Source: Klenkia brasiliensis
GTDB lineage: Bacteria; Actinomycetota; Actinomycetes; Mycobacteriales; Geodermatophilaceae
Direction: 5' to 3'
Assembly: GCF_900100695.1 (NCBI RefSeq)
Contig: NZ_FNCF01000002.1
Location: 434,001-498,000, forward strand
Length of the DNA stretch: 64,000 nucleotides
Part shown: positions 32,651-40,689 of the stretch, piece by piece
Layout of the letters: each line of letters opens with the position of its first letter
Position numbering within the stretch: position 1 is the stretch's first letter
Program-made: the position numbers and the translations under genes
The notes under the pieces: model-generated
Databases searched by the model: none
What the model was told of the DNA's origin: nothing
What the model saw: only the letters and a program-made list of their open reading frames with translations

Positions 32651-33916
32651 ATGTCGCAGCGTCCGCTGCGTGCCCTGCTCGTCGCCTCCGTGACGGCTGC
32701 CGCCGTCGTGCTCGGCGCCGGCCCGGCCCTGGCCGCGCCGCCGGCACCGGGCAACCCGAGCGACGGCGAGATCACCGCGGCCCAGGCCGCCCAGGACGCC
32801 GCCGCCGCCGAGGTGGGCCGGGTCGCCGGGCTGGTGGCCGCCGCCGAGGCGCAGCTGCAGCAGGTGCAGGTGCAGGCGGAGTCCGCCGGCATCGCCTACG
32901 AGGCCGCGCAGGAGGCGCTGGCCCAGGCGCAGGCCGCGGCGCAGGAGACCGCCGCGCAGCTGGCGGCCGCGACCGAGCAGGTCACCGCCGCGCAGGGCCG
33001 CCTCTCCGACTTCTCCCGCGACAGCTACATGAACGGCGCCGCGCTCACCAGCGAGGTCGTGCTGCTCGACGTCCGGGGGCCGGGCGAGCTGGTGCAGCGG
33101 GCCGCGATGCTGGAGTGGGTCGCGGACAACCAGCTCGACGTGCTCGGTGACCTGGAGAACGCGCAGCTGGTGCAGGCCAACGCCGACTCCGCCGCCCGGC
33201 AGGCGGTGGACCAGCAGGCCGCCGCCGAGCAGGCCGCCGCCGACGCGAAGGCCGCCTCCGACGCCCAGGTCGCCGTGCAGCAGACCGCGTTCGCCGAGGT
33301 GAGCGCGCAGAAGGCCGGCTACGACGCCCAGCTGCAGGCCGCCCAGGTGCAGCTGCTGTCGCTGCAGGGCGCCCGCAACGCCTACCAGGCCTGGCTGGAC
33401 CAGCGGGCCGCCGAGGAGGCCGCCGCCGCGCGGGCCCAGCAGCAGGCGGCCGCCGCTGCCGCCGCCGCGGCCGCCGGTGCCCGGAACGCGCCGTCGGCGT
33501 CCGGGGCGCAGGCCGGCTACGTGCTGCCGGCCGCCGGCCGGACCAGCAGCTGCTACGGCTCGCGCTGGGGGACGACGCACTTCGGCGTGGACATCGCCGC
33601 CCCGATCGGCACCCCGGTCTACGCGGCCACCGCGGGCACCGTGCAGCGGGCCGGCGCGGCCACCGGCTTCGGCCAGGCGGTCTACGTGCTCGGCACCGAC
33701 GGCGCCGTGACCGTGTACGGCCACGTCAGCCGCTACTACGTGCGGGCCGGGGACCGGGTCCAGGCCGGCGAGCAGATCGCCGACGTGGGCAACGAGGGCC
33801 AGTCGACCGGGCCGCACCTGCACTTCGAGGTGCACCCCAGCGGCGCGATGTACAGCGGTGCGGTGGACCCGGTGCCGTGGATGTCGGCCCGCGGCGTGGT
33901 CATCCGCGGCTGCTGA
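32651..33916 (+). CDS. Secreted M23 (LytM) peptidoglycan endopeptidase with coiled-coil stalk
   Basis: The 421-residue protein probably cuts peptide cross-links in peptidoglycan. It has a Sec signal peptide (MSQRPLRALLVASVTAAAVV...ALAA, about 1-31). A long Ala/Gln/Glu-rich coiled coil follows (about 40-265), like the regulatory stalks of EnvC- and RipA-type proteins. The C-terminal LytM domain has zinc ligands in HFGVD (His310, Asp314) and HLHFEVH (His389, His391). ATG 32651 follows GGGAGCG. No transmembrane anchor is visible, so it is exported. Confidence 0.92.
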   Translation: MSQRPLRALLVASVTAAAVVLGAGPALAAPPAPGNPSDGEITAAQAAQDAAAAEVGRVAGLVAAAEAQLQQVQVQAESAGIAYEAAQEALAQAQAAAQETAAQLAAATEQVTAAQGRLSDFSRDSYMNGAALTSEVVLLDVRGPGELVQRAAMLEWVADNQLDVLGDLENAQLVQANADSAARQAVDQQAAAEQAAADAKAASDAQVAVQQTAFAEVSAQKAGYDAQLQAAQVQLLSLQGARNAYQAWLDQRAAEEAAAARAQQQAAAAAAAAAAGARNAPSASGAQAGYVLPAAGRTSSCYGSRWGTTHFGVDIAAPIGTPVYAATAGTVQRAGAATGFGQAVYVLGTDGAVTVYGHVSRYYVRAGDRVQAGEQIADVGNEGQSTGPHLHFEVHPSGAMYSGAVDPVPWMSARGVVIRGC

Positions 33917-33927
33917 GCACCCGGACG

Positions 33928-33967
33928 CGACGGAGGCCCGGTCCCACCAGGGACCGGGCCTCCGTCG
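33928..33967. terminator. 18-bp perfect hairpin between the M23 gene and lipoprotein gene 1
   Basis: Arms 33928-33945 and 33950-33967 are exact complements with a four-base loop, located between two convergent stop codons. A strong bidirectional terminator. Confidence 0.85.
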
Positions 33968-33976
33968 TGCCGGGGG

Positions 33977-34486
33977 TCAGCTCGTCGGGCTCGCGGTGCC
34001 CGCGCAGTTGGCGTCGGTCCAGGCGCTCAGCTCGTCCTCGGCCGGCTGGGCCGTGCTGCCGAGGTCGCTGGCCGCCTGCTGGAAGGCCGCCTGGCCCTCG
34101 GGCGTGGTGAGGTCGTTGGCGGTGGCCGCCTGGGCCAGCTGGTCGTAGGCGTCGCGCAGCGTCTGGAAGGCCGGGGCGATGTCGGCCGGCGGCTCGAGGG
34201 TGTCCAGCGTCGACACGAGCTGGGGCAGGAGGGTGGCGAACTGGTCGGGGGTGGCCGTCTCGACCTGGTCCTGCAGGCCCGACAGCGCGGCCTCGCCCTC
34301 GGTGCAGAAGGCCTGGGCCTCGGCGTCGGCCGAGCCGGTGGCGTCCGCGCTGCTGCTGGGGGCGGCCGAGGAGGTGCCGGCGGCGCTGCTCGAGGGGGCG
34401 GCGGCGGTGTCGTCGGAGCCCCCGCAGGCGGCCAGGCCGAGCAGGGCGGTCGCGGACAGGGCGGCGAGTGCTGGTCGCAGGCGCAT
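33977..34486 (-). CDS. Small lipoprotein, paralogue 1 of 3
   Basis: The 169-residue protein begins MRLRPALAALSATALLGLAACGG, with lipobox LAAC, so it should be lipid-anchored outside the membrane. A Ser/Ala/Thr-rich linker of about 35 residues leads to a helical domain of about 105 residues. This has a conserved early Cys (AFCTEGEAAL) and a late Cys (DANCAG), which could form a disulfide. TLEPPADI and TTPEGQAAF are shared with the paralogues at 34587 and 40690. Function unknown. ATG 34486 lies seven bases after a minus-strand TACGGT. Confidence 0.8.
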   Translation of the reverse strand: MRLRPALAALSATALLGLAACGGSDDTAAAPSSSAAGTSSAAPSSSADATGSADAEAQAFCTEGEAALSGLQDQVETATPDQFATLLPQLVSTLDTLEPPADIAPAFQTLRDAYDQLAQAATANDLTTPEGQAAFQQAASDLGSTAQPAEDELSAWTDANCAGTASPTS

Positions 34487-34499
34487 GCCCAGCACCGTA
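34487..34499 (-). promoter_or_regulatory. Leaderless-type promoter for lipoprotein 1
   Basis: Minus-strand TACGGT at 34499-34494, seven bases, ATG at 34486. Confidence 0.5.
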
Positions 34500-34544
34500 T
34501 CGGCCGGGCCGAGCCGTCGCCGGGCCGTCACCGGGCTGTCACCG

Positions 34545-34579
34545 GGCACCGCCGGCCGCGTGCGCGGGCCGGCGGTGCC
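34545..34579 (-). terminator. Hairpin terminator of lipoprotein gene 2
   Basis: A 13-bp perfect stem (34545-34557 with 34567-34579), eight bases past the stop of the gene at 34587-35120. Confidence 0.7.
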
Positions 34580-34586
34580 GCAGGCG

Positions 34587-35120
34587 TCAGCTGGTGGGGG
34601 AGGCGGACTCGGTGCTGCCCAGGGTCCCGCCGCAGTTGGCGGCGACGTAGGACTGGATCTCGCCCTGCGCCGGGCCGGCGGAGGTCTGCAGCTGGTTGAC
34701 CTGGTCGAGGAAGGCCTGCTGGCCCTCGGGGGTGTTCAGGTCCAGGCCCTGGATGCTGGCGGCCAGCTGCTCGACCGCGGAGGTGGCGGTGCCCCAGGCG
34801 TCGGCGATCTCGGCCGGCGGCTCGATGGCGGTCAGCCGGGAGGCGGCGTCGGCGAACAGGCCGGGGATGGCCGAGGGGTCGGCGGTGGCGGTGACCGCGT
34901 TCTCCAGGTCGCTGAAGGCGTCCTGGGCATCGGTGCAGAACGCGGCGGCCTCGGGGTTGTCCGAGGCGGAGGTCTCGGCGGCGCTGCTGCTGGTCGCCGC
35001 GGAGGACGAGGAGGAGCTGGACGAGGCGGCGGTGTCGTCGGAGCCACCACCGCAGGCGGTCAGCAGGGCGAGGGCGGCGGCCCCGGCCAGGGCGGTCTTC
35101 AGGGGGGTCGTCAGGCGCAT
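34587..35120 (-). CDS. Small lipoprotein, paralogue 2 of 3
   Basis: This 177-residue relative of the preceding gene has a signal ending LALLTACGGG (lipobox LTAC), a serine-run linker (SSSSSSSS) and a helical domain with AFCTDAQDAF at its start and AANCGG at its end. It shares AIEPPAEI and NTPEGQQAF. Similarity and adjacency point to tandem duplication. Each copy has its own leaderless-type promoter and terminator, so they can be expressed separately. Confidence 0.8.
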   Translation of the reverse strand: MRLTTPLKTALAGAAALALLTACGGGSDDTAASSSSSSSSAATSSSAAETSASDNPEAAAFCTDAQDAFSDLENAVTATADPSAIPGLFADAASRLTAIEPPAEIADAWGTATSAVEQLAASIQGLDLNTPEGQQAFLDQVNQLQTSAGPAQGEIQSYVAANCGGTLGSTESASPTS

Positions 35121-35132
35121 GGGGGCAGGCTA
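35121..35132 (-). promoter_or_regulatory. Leaderless-type promoter for lipoprotein 2
   Basis: Minus-strand TAGCCT at 35132-35127, six bases, ATG at 35120. Confidence 0.5.
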
Positions 35133-35173
35133 CGGACCGGCTGGGCGTCCGCCCTGCTCATCGGCCGGGTGTC

Positions 35174-35185
35174 TAGAGTCCGGCT
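35174..35185 (+). promoter_or_regulatory. Leaderless-type promoter for the metallohydrolase
   Basis: TAGAGT at 35174-35179, six bases, GTG 35186. Confidence 0.5.
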
Positions 35186-36055
35186 GTGGACGCCCCCGTC
35201 GACCCCCGCCGCTCCTGGTCGCTGCCGGCCCCCGGCGAGCTGCCGCGGGTGGCCGACCCCGAGCCGCTGGTCACCCGGGTGCTGGCGCCCAACCCCTCGC
35301 CGATGACGCTGGACGGCACCAACACCTACGTCGTCGGGGCCCCGGGCAGCGGGCAGGCGGTCCTGGTCGACCCCGGGCCGGACGACGCGGCGCACCTGGC
35401 CGCGGTGCAGGCGGCGCTGGCCGCCCGCGGCGCCGAGGTGGTCGGCGTGCTGGTCACCCACCACCACGGCGACCACGCCGAGGCGGCCCTGCCGTGGGCG
35501 GCCCGGTTCGGGGTGCAGGTGGCGGCCGGCAGCGGCGACGTCGCCGGGCCGGACGGCCGGGTGCTTGCGGACGGCGACGCGGTGGCCCTGGCCGGCACCC
35601 GGCTCGACGTCGTCGCCACGCCGGGGCACACCCGCGACCACCTCGCCTTCCGCACCGAGACCGGGTCGGTGCTGGTGGGCGACCACGTGCTGGGCCGGGG
35701 CACCTCGGTGCTCGCCCACCCCGAGGGCGACGTGCTGGCCTACCTGGACTCGCTGCGCCGGGTGCACCGGCTGGGCCCGTCGGCCCTCTACTGCGGGCAC
35801 GGCCCGGAGCTGACCGTGGACGTCGGCGCGGTGCTGGAGTTCTACGCCGCGCACCGCGCGTACCGGGAGTGGCAGCTGCTGGACGCGCTGCTGCCGGAGG
35901 CGCGCACCGTGGCGCAGCTCGTGGCGCACGTCTACGCCGAGGTGCCGCGGACGGTCTGGCCCGCCGCCGAGCAGTCCACCCGGGCGACCCTGGCGAAGCT
36001 GTCGGCCACCGGCCAGGTGGTCCGCGGCGCCGGGGACAGCTGGCGCCTGGCCTGA
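35186..36055 (+). CDS. Metallo-beta-lactamase-fold hydrolase (LACTB2-like)
   Basis: The 289-residue protein has the fold start NPSPMTLDGTNTYVV, the zinc motif VTHHHGDHAEAA (HxHxDH), VVATPGHTRDHLAF, the bridging Asp in VLVGDHVLG, and YCGHGPEL. A helical C-terminal region with a winged-helix look (AQLVAHVYAEVP...TRATLAKLSATGQVV) is typical of LACTB2-like members, some of which cut RNA. It is 31 bases from the acyl-CoA ligase gene and probably in one operon with it. The substrate is unknown. Confidence 0.88.
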   Translation: MDAPVDPRRSWSLPAPGELPRVADPEPLVTRVLAPNPSPMTLDGTNTYVVGAPGSGQAVLVDPGPDDAAHLAAVQAALAARGAEVVGVLVTHHHGDHAEAALPWAARFGVQVAAGSGDVAGPDGRVLADGDAVALAGTRLDVVATPGHTRDHLAFRTETGSVLVGDHVLGRGTSVLAHPEGDVLAYLDSLRRVHRLGPSALYCGHGPELTVDVGAVLEFYAAHRAYREWQLLDALLPEARTVAQLVAHVYAEVPRTVWPAAEQSTRATLAKLSATGQVVRGAGDSWRLA

Positions 36056-36086
36056 GCACCCCGCCGCGCCGTGCGACGCTGACCGG

Positions 36087-37397
36087 GTGAGCGAGCACAG
36101 CGCGGTGCCCCTCGTCCGGGCCGCGGACAGCGAGGCCGACCAGCGGCGGGTGGCCGGGGAGCTGCGGGCGCGCGGCATCGGCCGCGGGGAGCGCCTCGTG
36201 GTCAGCGCGGGCGCCTCGCCGCAGCTGCTCGCCGTCGTCCTCGGGGCGCTGCGCTCCGGCGTCGTCCCGGTGGTGCTGGACCCGGCCCTGCCGGCCGCCG
36301 AGCGGGCCGCCCTGGTGGCCGACGCCGACCCCGCCCTGGACGTCGGGGACGACCCCGGTCGGCTGGTCGGGGACGCCGACGCCGACCTCGCGGAGTTCCC
36401 GCTGGCCCGGCCGATGCACTACACCTCGGGCACCACCGGACGCCGCAAGGGCGTGTGGTCCGGCGTCCTGGCCGACGACGACGCCCGCGCGCTGGCCCGC
36501 GAGGAGATCGACCTCTGGGGGTTCACCGGGACCGACCGGCACTTGCAGCTCTCGCCGCTGCACCACTCGGCGCCGCTGCGGTTCGCCACCCACACCCTGC
36601 TGGCCGGCGGCGAGGTGCTCCTGCCCGGTCCGTTCGACGCCACCCGCCTGGCCGCCACCATCACCGCGCAGCGGCCGACCACCACCTTCTGCGTGCCCAC
36701 CCACCTGCAGCGGCTGCTCCGCGAGGACGTCGACTGGTCCAGCTTCCGGCTGCTGGCGCACGCCGGCGCGCCCTGCCCCGAGCCCACCAAGCGCGCGGTG
36801 CTGGCCGCGCTGCCCGACGGCGCGGTGCAGGAGTTCTACGGCTCCACCGAGGTGCAGTTCACCGTCTGCAGCACCGCTGACTGGCTGGCCGCCCCCGGCA
36901 GCGTCGGGCGCGCCCGCCCCGGCCGCCGGCTGTCCACCGACGAGCGCGGCCAGCTGTGGTGCGAGGTGCCGCGGTGGGCCCGGTTCGAGTACTGGCGCGC
37001 CCCGGAGAAGACCGCGGCGGCCTGGGACGGCGACCGGGTGACCGTCGGCGACCTGGGCCGGGTCGACGACGACGGCACCGTCTGGCTGGACGGCCGCCGC
37101 GAGGACCTGGTCATCTCCGGCGGGGTGAACGTCTACCCGGCCGAGGTCGAGGCGGTGCTGGACGGCCACCCCGACGTCGTGGAGTCCGCCGTCTTCGGGG
37201 TGCCCGACGACGAGTGGGGCCAGCGGGTGGTCGCCGCCTACGTCGGCCCGGTGGCGCCCGAGGAGCTGTCGGCATGGGCGCGGGAGCGGCTGGCCCCGGC
37301 CAAGCGCCCCAAGTCGGTGCACCGCATCCCCGACCTGCCGCGCACCTCCACCGGCAAGGTGCGCCGCCTCGACCTGCCCGGGGTCCTCGGCCTGTGA
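36087..37397 (+). CDS. AMP-dependent acyl-CoA synthetase/ligase, short form
   Basis: ANL-superfamily enzymes activate a carboxylic acid as acyl-AMP and transfer it to CoA or a carrier. At 436 residues this one is shorter than the usual 500 or more, missing part of the N-terminal lobe. Key motifs remain: YTSGTTGRRKGVW (P-loop, about 112), EFYGSTEVQF (A5-type), and the hinge and C-lobe motifs DGRREDLVISGGVNVYPAEVE and TSTGKVRR with the catalytic Lys. It is coupled to the GMC oxidoreductase by a GTGA overlap. The substrate acid is unknown. Confidence 0.9.
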   Translation: MSEHSAVPLVRAADSEADQRRVAGELRARGIGRGERLVVSAGASPQLLAVVLGALRSGVVPVVLDPALPAAERAALVADADPALDVGDDPGRLVGDADADLAEFPLARPMHYTSGTTGRRKGVWSGVLADDDARALAREEIDLWGFTGTDRHLQLSPLHHSAPLRFATHTLLAGGEVLLPGPFDATRLAATITAQRPTTTFCVPTHLQRLLREDVDWSSFRLLAHAGAPCPEPTKRAVLAALPDGAVQEFYGSTEVQFTVCSTADWLAAPGSVGRARPGRRLSTDERGQLWCEVPRWARFEYWRAPEKTAAAWDGDRVTVGDLGRVDDDGTVWLDGRREDLVISGGVNVYPAEVEAVLDGHPDVVESAVFGVPDDEWGQRVVAAYVGPVAPEELSAWARERLAPAKRPKSVHRIPDLPRTSTGKVRRLDLPGVLGL

Positions 37398-39010
37398 CCG
37401 GCCGGGCGGACGCGGACTTGGACGTGGACGCGGACGTGGTCGTCGTCGGCGCGGGCTCGGCCGGGTGCGCGCTGGCCGCCCGGCTGGTGGACGCCGGCCG
37501 GCGGGTGCTGCTGCTCGAGGCCGGCGCCGACCACCGCCGCCCCGAGGACTTCCCGGCCACGATCCGCGACGCCGCCACGATGGGCGCGGCCGTCCCCGGC
37601 CACCCGGCGAACTGGGACCTGACCGGCGAGCTGGTCGAGGGCGTGCGCTGGCCGGTGCCCCGCGGCCGGGTTCTCGGCGGGTCCAGCGCGCTCAACGGCA
37701 CCTACTTCATCCGGGCCACCCGCACCGACTGCGACGGCTGGGCCGCCCGCGGCAACGACCTGTGGTCGCACGCCGCGCTGCTGCCGGCCTTCCGGCGCTG
37801 CGAGTCCGACCCGCTGCACGGCACCACGGGGCCGGTGCCGGTCAGCCGCAGCACCGACCCGCACCCGGTCGCCGACGCCTTCACCGCCGCCTGCCGGGAG
37901 CTGGGCTTCCCCGCCGAGCCGGACAAGAACGCCGACGCCCCGCCCGGGGTGGGGCCGGTGCCGGTCAACGTACGCGACGGCGTGCGGGTCAACACCGCGA
38001 TGGCCTACCTGTCCCCGCGGCGCGGCCACCCCGGGCTCACCGTGCGCGGGGACAGCCCCGTCGTCCGGGTCCTGGTGGAGCGCGGCCGGGCGGTCGGCGT
38101 CCGGTGCGCCGACGGCACCGAGCACCGCGCCGCCGAGGTGGTGCTCTCGGCCGGCGCCGTGGGCTCGCCGCACCTGCTGCTGCTGTCGGGGATCGGCCCG
38201 GCCGACCAGCTGCGTGCCCTGGGCGTCGACGTGCTGGTCGACGTACCGGGCGTGGGGGCGGAGTTCACCGACCACCCCGACCTCTACGTCACCTACGCCC
38301 CGGCCCGCCGCACCCCGATGCCGCGCGGGATGCTGCCGCTGACCACGGCGCTGAACACCCCCGACCACCTCGAGGTCATGCCCTGGCTCAAGCCGTTCTC
38401 GAAGGTGATGCTGTCCCGCTCGCAGGGCGGGGCGCTGTCCGGGCTGGCCGAGGTGCTGCGCCGGCCGGCCGCCACCCTGCGGGCCGTCCGGCACGCCGAC
38501 CCGCGGAAGGTGCTGCAGCACGCCCGGACCCGGGACGACCTGTACCTCGGCGTCGCGCTGCAGGCCGAGGACAGCCGGGGCCGGATCAGCCTGACCAGCA
38601 CCGACCCGGCCGTGCAGCCGCGCATCGAGTACCGGTACCTGTCCACCGGCGGCGACCGGCGCCGGATGCGCGAGGCGGTGCGGCTGGCCGCCGACCTGCT
38701 CGCCACCCGGGCGATGTCGCCGCTGGTGGCCGGCCGCACCGACCTGCCCGACGACGTGCTGGGCGACGACGCGGCGCTGGACACATGGACCCGCGCCCAC
38801 CTGGCCACCGCGGTCCACCTCGCCGGCAGCGCCCGGATGGGCCCGGACGGCGACCCCGGTGCCGTCGTGGACCAGCACCTGCGGGTGCGCGGCGTCGAGG
38901 GGCTGCGGGTCGCCGACACCTCGGTGCTGCCCGTCGTGCCCACCCGCGGACCCGCGGCCACCGCGGTGGCGATCGGGGAACGGGCCGCCGAGCTGATGGG
39001 CGCGGCCTGA
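37394..39010 (+). CDS. GMC family FAD-dependent oxidoreductase
   Basis: GMC enzymes oxidise alcohols with FAD. The 538-residue protein shows the FAD-binding start VVVVGAGSAGCALAARLV, GMC signature 1 in WPVPRGRVLGGSSALNG, signature 2 GAVGSPHLLLLSGIGPADQL, the active-site His in HLAGSARMGPDGD, and the ADTSVLPVVPTRGPAATAVAIGE tail. It resembles the mycofactocin-associated MftG branch in size and tail, but no other mft gene is in the window, so that label stays a guess. Translation is coupled to the ligase. Confidence 0.9.
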   Translation: MTGRADADLDVDADVVVVGAGSAGCALAARLVDAGRRVLLLEAGADHRRPEDFPATIRDAATMGAAVPGHPANWDLTGELVEGVRWPVPRGRVLGGSSALNGTYFIRATRTDCDGWAARGNDLWSHAALLPAFRRCESDPLHGTTGPVPVSRSTDPHPVADAFTAACRELGFPAEPDKNADAPPGVGPVPVNVRDGVRVNTAMAYLSPRRGHPGLTVRGDSPVVRVLVERGRAVGVRCADGTEHRAAEVVLSAGAVGSPHLLLLSGIGPADQLRALGVDVLVDVPGVGAEFTDHPDLYVTYAPARRTPMPRGMLPLTTALNTPDHLEVMPWLKPFSKVMLSRSQGGALSGLAEVLRRPAATLRAVRHADPRKVLQHARTRDDLYLGVALQAEDSRGRISLTSTDPAVQPRIEYRYLSTGGDRRRMREAVRLAADLLATRAMSPLVAGRTDLPDDVLGDDAALDTWTRAHLATAVHLAGSARMGPDGDPGAVVDQHLRVRGVEGLRVADTSVLPVVPTRGPAATAVAIGERAAELMGAA

Positions 39011-39024
39011 GGCCTCCCGCGCCG

Positions 39025-39037
39025 TATCCTGCGCACC
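39025..39037 (+). promoter_or_regulatory. Leaderless-type promoter for the leader ORF and ParA-like gene
   Basis: TATCCT at 39025-39030, seven bases, ATG 39038. Confidence 0.5.
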
Positions 39038-39076
39038 ATGAGGCGCACGGGGTCCGGGGAGCTGCTGCCCCGGTGA
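39038..39076 (+). CDS. Twelve-codon leader ORF
   Basis: ATG 39038 opens a 12-residue peptide, MRRTGSGELLPR. Its TGA overlaps the GTG of the ParA-like gene (GTGA at 39073-39076). Its ATG sits seven bases after a TATCCT box, so ribosomes on a leaderless message would load here and pass on to the main gene. It could be a true regulatory leader or a chance ORF. No run of a single amino acid suggests classical attenuation. Confidence 0.4.
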   Translation: MRRTGSGELLPR

Positions 39077-40017
39077 GCTCGCCGTACCCCCCGATGCCCT
39101 ACTCCGGCCAGCAGGGTGCCCCGCACCTGGACCCCGGTGTCGCGGGCCTGGACGCCCCGCGCGCGCCGCAGCGCCGCCGGCTGTTCGGCCGCGGCCTGGC
39201 CGAGGGCGAACCCACCCCGAGCGCCGCCGACGTCGCCGCCTGGACCGGGCTCCTCGGGGCGCCGGTGCCCTCGCCGCGGCGGATCGGCGTCGTCGCGCTC
39301 AAGGGCGGGGTCGGCAAGACCACCCTGGCGGTGCTGCTGGCCAGCACCATCGCCCGGTCCCGCCCCGACCCGGTGCTGCTGTTCGACACCGACACCACGT
39401 TCGGGTCCCTGGCGCTGCGCACCGGGGTGCCGCTGCAGGCCTCGGTGCACGAGCTGGCCGCCGCCGGCGACCCCGGCCGGTTCGAGGTCCTCGCCGGCGC
39501 GCTGGCCCGGTCCCCCGACGGCGCCTGGGTGCTGCCCAGCGGCCGGGACCCGGAGCAGAGCGCGGCGCTGACCGAGGAGCGCTACGTGCAGGCGATGAAC
39601 GCCGTCCACCGGCACTTCGCCGTCATGGTCACCGACTGCGGGGCGGGCCTGGCCACCCCGCTCATGCGGCGGGTGGTCAGCGGCTGCCACAGCCTGGTGC
39701 TGGCCACCTCGCCCGGCGTCGACGGCGTGCTGGCCGCGCACAACGTGCTGCGCTGGCTGCGGGCCAGCGGGTTCGCCGCCCTGGCCGACCGCAGCGTCGT
39801 GGCGGTGACGAACGTGCCGGCCCGGGGCGCGGCCGTCGACCTCGTCGAGGCCCGCAACCGGTTCGCCGGGCTGGCCGGGGACTTCCTGACCGTGCCCTCC
39901 GACGCGCACCTGGCCACCGGCAGCCAGCTGCGGCTGGAGGCACTGGACGCCGGTACCCGCGCGGCCGCCGTCCGGCTGGCCGCGTCGGCGCTCGGGGCGG
40001 CGCTCGCCACCCGATGA
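39073..40017 (+). CDS. ParA/MinD/CpaE-like P-loop ATPase
   Basis: The 314-residue protein has a Pro/Gly-rich N-terminus of about 70 residues, then a deviant Walker A (VALKGGVGKTTLAVLLA, residues 74-90) with the signature lysine, LLFDTDTTFGSLAL, the VTDCGAG switch region and LVLATSPGVDGVLAA. Actinobacterial relatives occur beside ESX loci, such as EspI-type ATPases, and in pilus assembly. It lies 1.2 kb from the EccA-like gene, so a secretion role is possible but inferred. The GTG start overlaps the leader ORF; the stop overlaps the GNAT start as ATGA. Confidence 0.88.
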   Translation: MSSPYPPMPYSGQQGAPHLDPGVAGLDAPRAPQRRRLFGRGLAEGEPTPSAADVAAWTGLLGAPVPSPRRIGVVALKGGVGKTTLAVLLASTIARSRPDPVLLFDTDTTFGSLALRTGVPLQASVHELAAAGDPGRFEVLAGALARSPDGAWVLPSGRDPEQSAALTEERYVQAMNAVHRHFAVMVTDCGAGLATPLMRRVVSGCHSLVLATSPGVDGVLAAHNVLRWLRASGFAALADRSVVAVTNVPARGAAVDLVEARNRFAGLAGDFLTVPSDAHLATGSQLRLEALDAGTRAAAVRLAASALGAALATR

Positions 40018-40688
40018 CCGAGCTGGACGACCCGGTCGGCGGCTCGCTGCGCGGCGCGCACGCCGCGCTGGCCCGCACGGTGGGCCGGGTGGCGACCTAC
40101 CCGGCCGACGTGGCCACCTTCTGCGCGGTGCCCGCCGACCCGACCGACCAGGACTGGGCCGACCTCGCCCGGCTGGTCGGCCCCGGCGGGCTGGCCGACC
40201 TGTTCACCGCCCCCGGCACCCCGCCGGCGGACTGGGCGCCGGAGTTCGCGATGCCCGGCCGCCAGCTGGTCGCCCCCGACCCCACCGGGGACGTCGACCC
40301 GCGGGTGGTCGAGCTCGGCCGGGCCGACGACGCGGCGATGCTGGAGCTGGCCACCCGCACCCGGCCCGGCCCGTTCTTCACCCGCACCGCGCAGCTGGGC
40401 ACCTTCCTCGGCATCCGGGACGGCGGGGAGCTGGTCGCCATGGCCGGCCAGCGGCTGCGCCCCGGCGGGTGGGTGGAGATCAGCGCGGTCTGCACCGACC
40501 GGCGCGCCCGCGGGCAGGGCCTGGCCGCGGTGCTGGTCGCCGCGCAGGTCGCCCGCACGGTCGCCGACGGCGGACGGCCGTTCCTGCACGTGGTGGACAC
40601 CAACGCCGGTGCCCGGGCGCTCTACGCCCGGCTGGGCTTCACCGAGCGGCGGCGCGTGGTGTTCCGCGGGTTCCGGGTCCCCGCCTGA
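40014..40688 (+). CDS. GNAT family N-acetyltransferase
   Basis: The 224-residue protein has a non-conserved N-terminal half and a C-terminal GNAT domain. The acetyl-CoA-binding motif A is VEISAVCTDRRARGQGLAAVL (RxxGxG/A) and motif B is HVVDTNAGARALYARLGF, which is typical of FR47-like members. It could acetylate a small molecule or a protein. It is coupled to the ParA-like gene by ATGA. The stop lies one base from the convergent lipoprotein gene. Confidence 0.88.
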   Translation: MTELDDPVGGSLRGAHAALARTVGRVATYPADVATFCAVPADPTDQDWADLARLVGPGGLADLFTAPGTPPADWAPEFAMPGRQLVAPDPTGDVDPRVVELGRADDAAMLELATRTRPGPFFTRTAQLGTFLGIRDGGELVAMAGQRLRPGGWVEISAVCTDRRARGQGLAAVLVAAQVARTVADGGRPFLHVVDTNAGARALYARLGFTERRRVVFRGFRVPA

Positions 40689-40689
40689 C

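Noticed and set aside
37394-39010. Firm assignment as MftG of a mycofactocin system
   Set aside because: No mftA-F gene is in the window, and the tail similarity is from memory; it is left as a generic GMC oxidoreductase.
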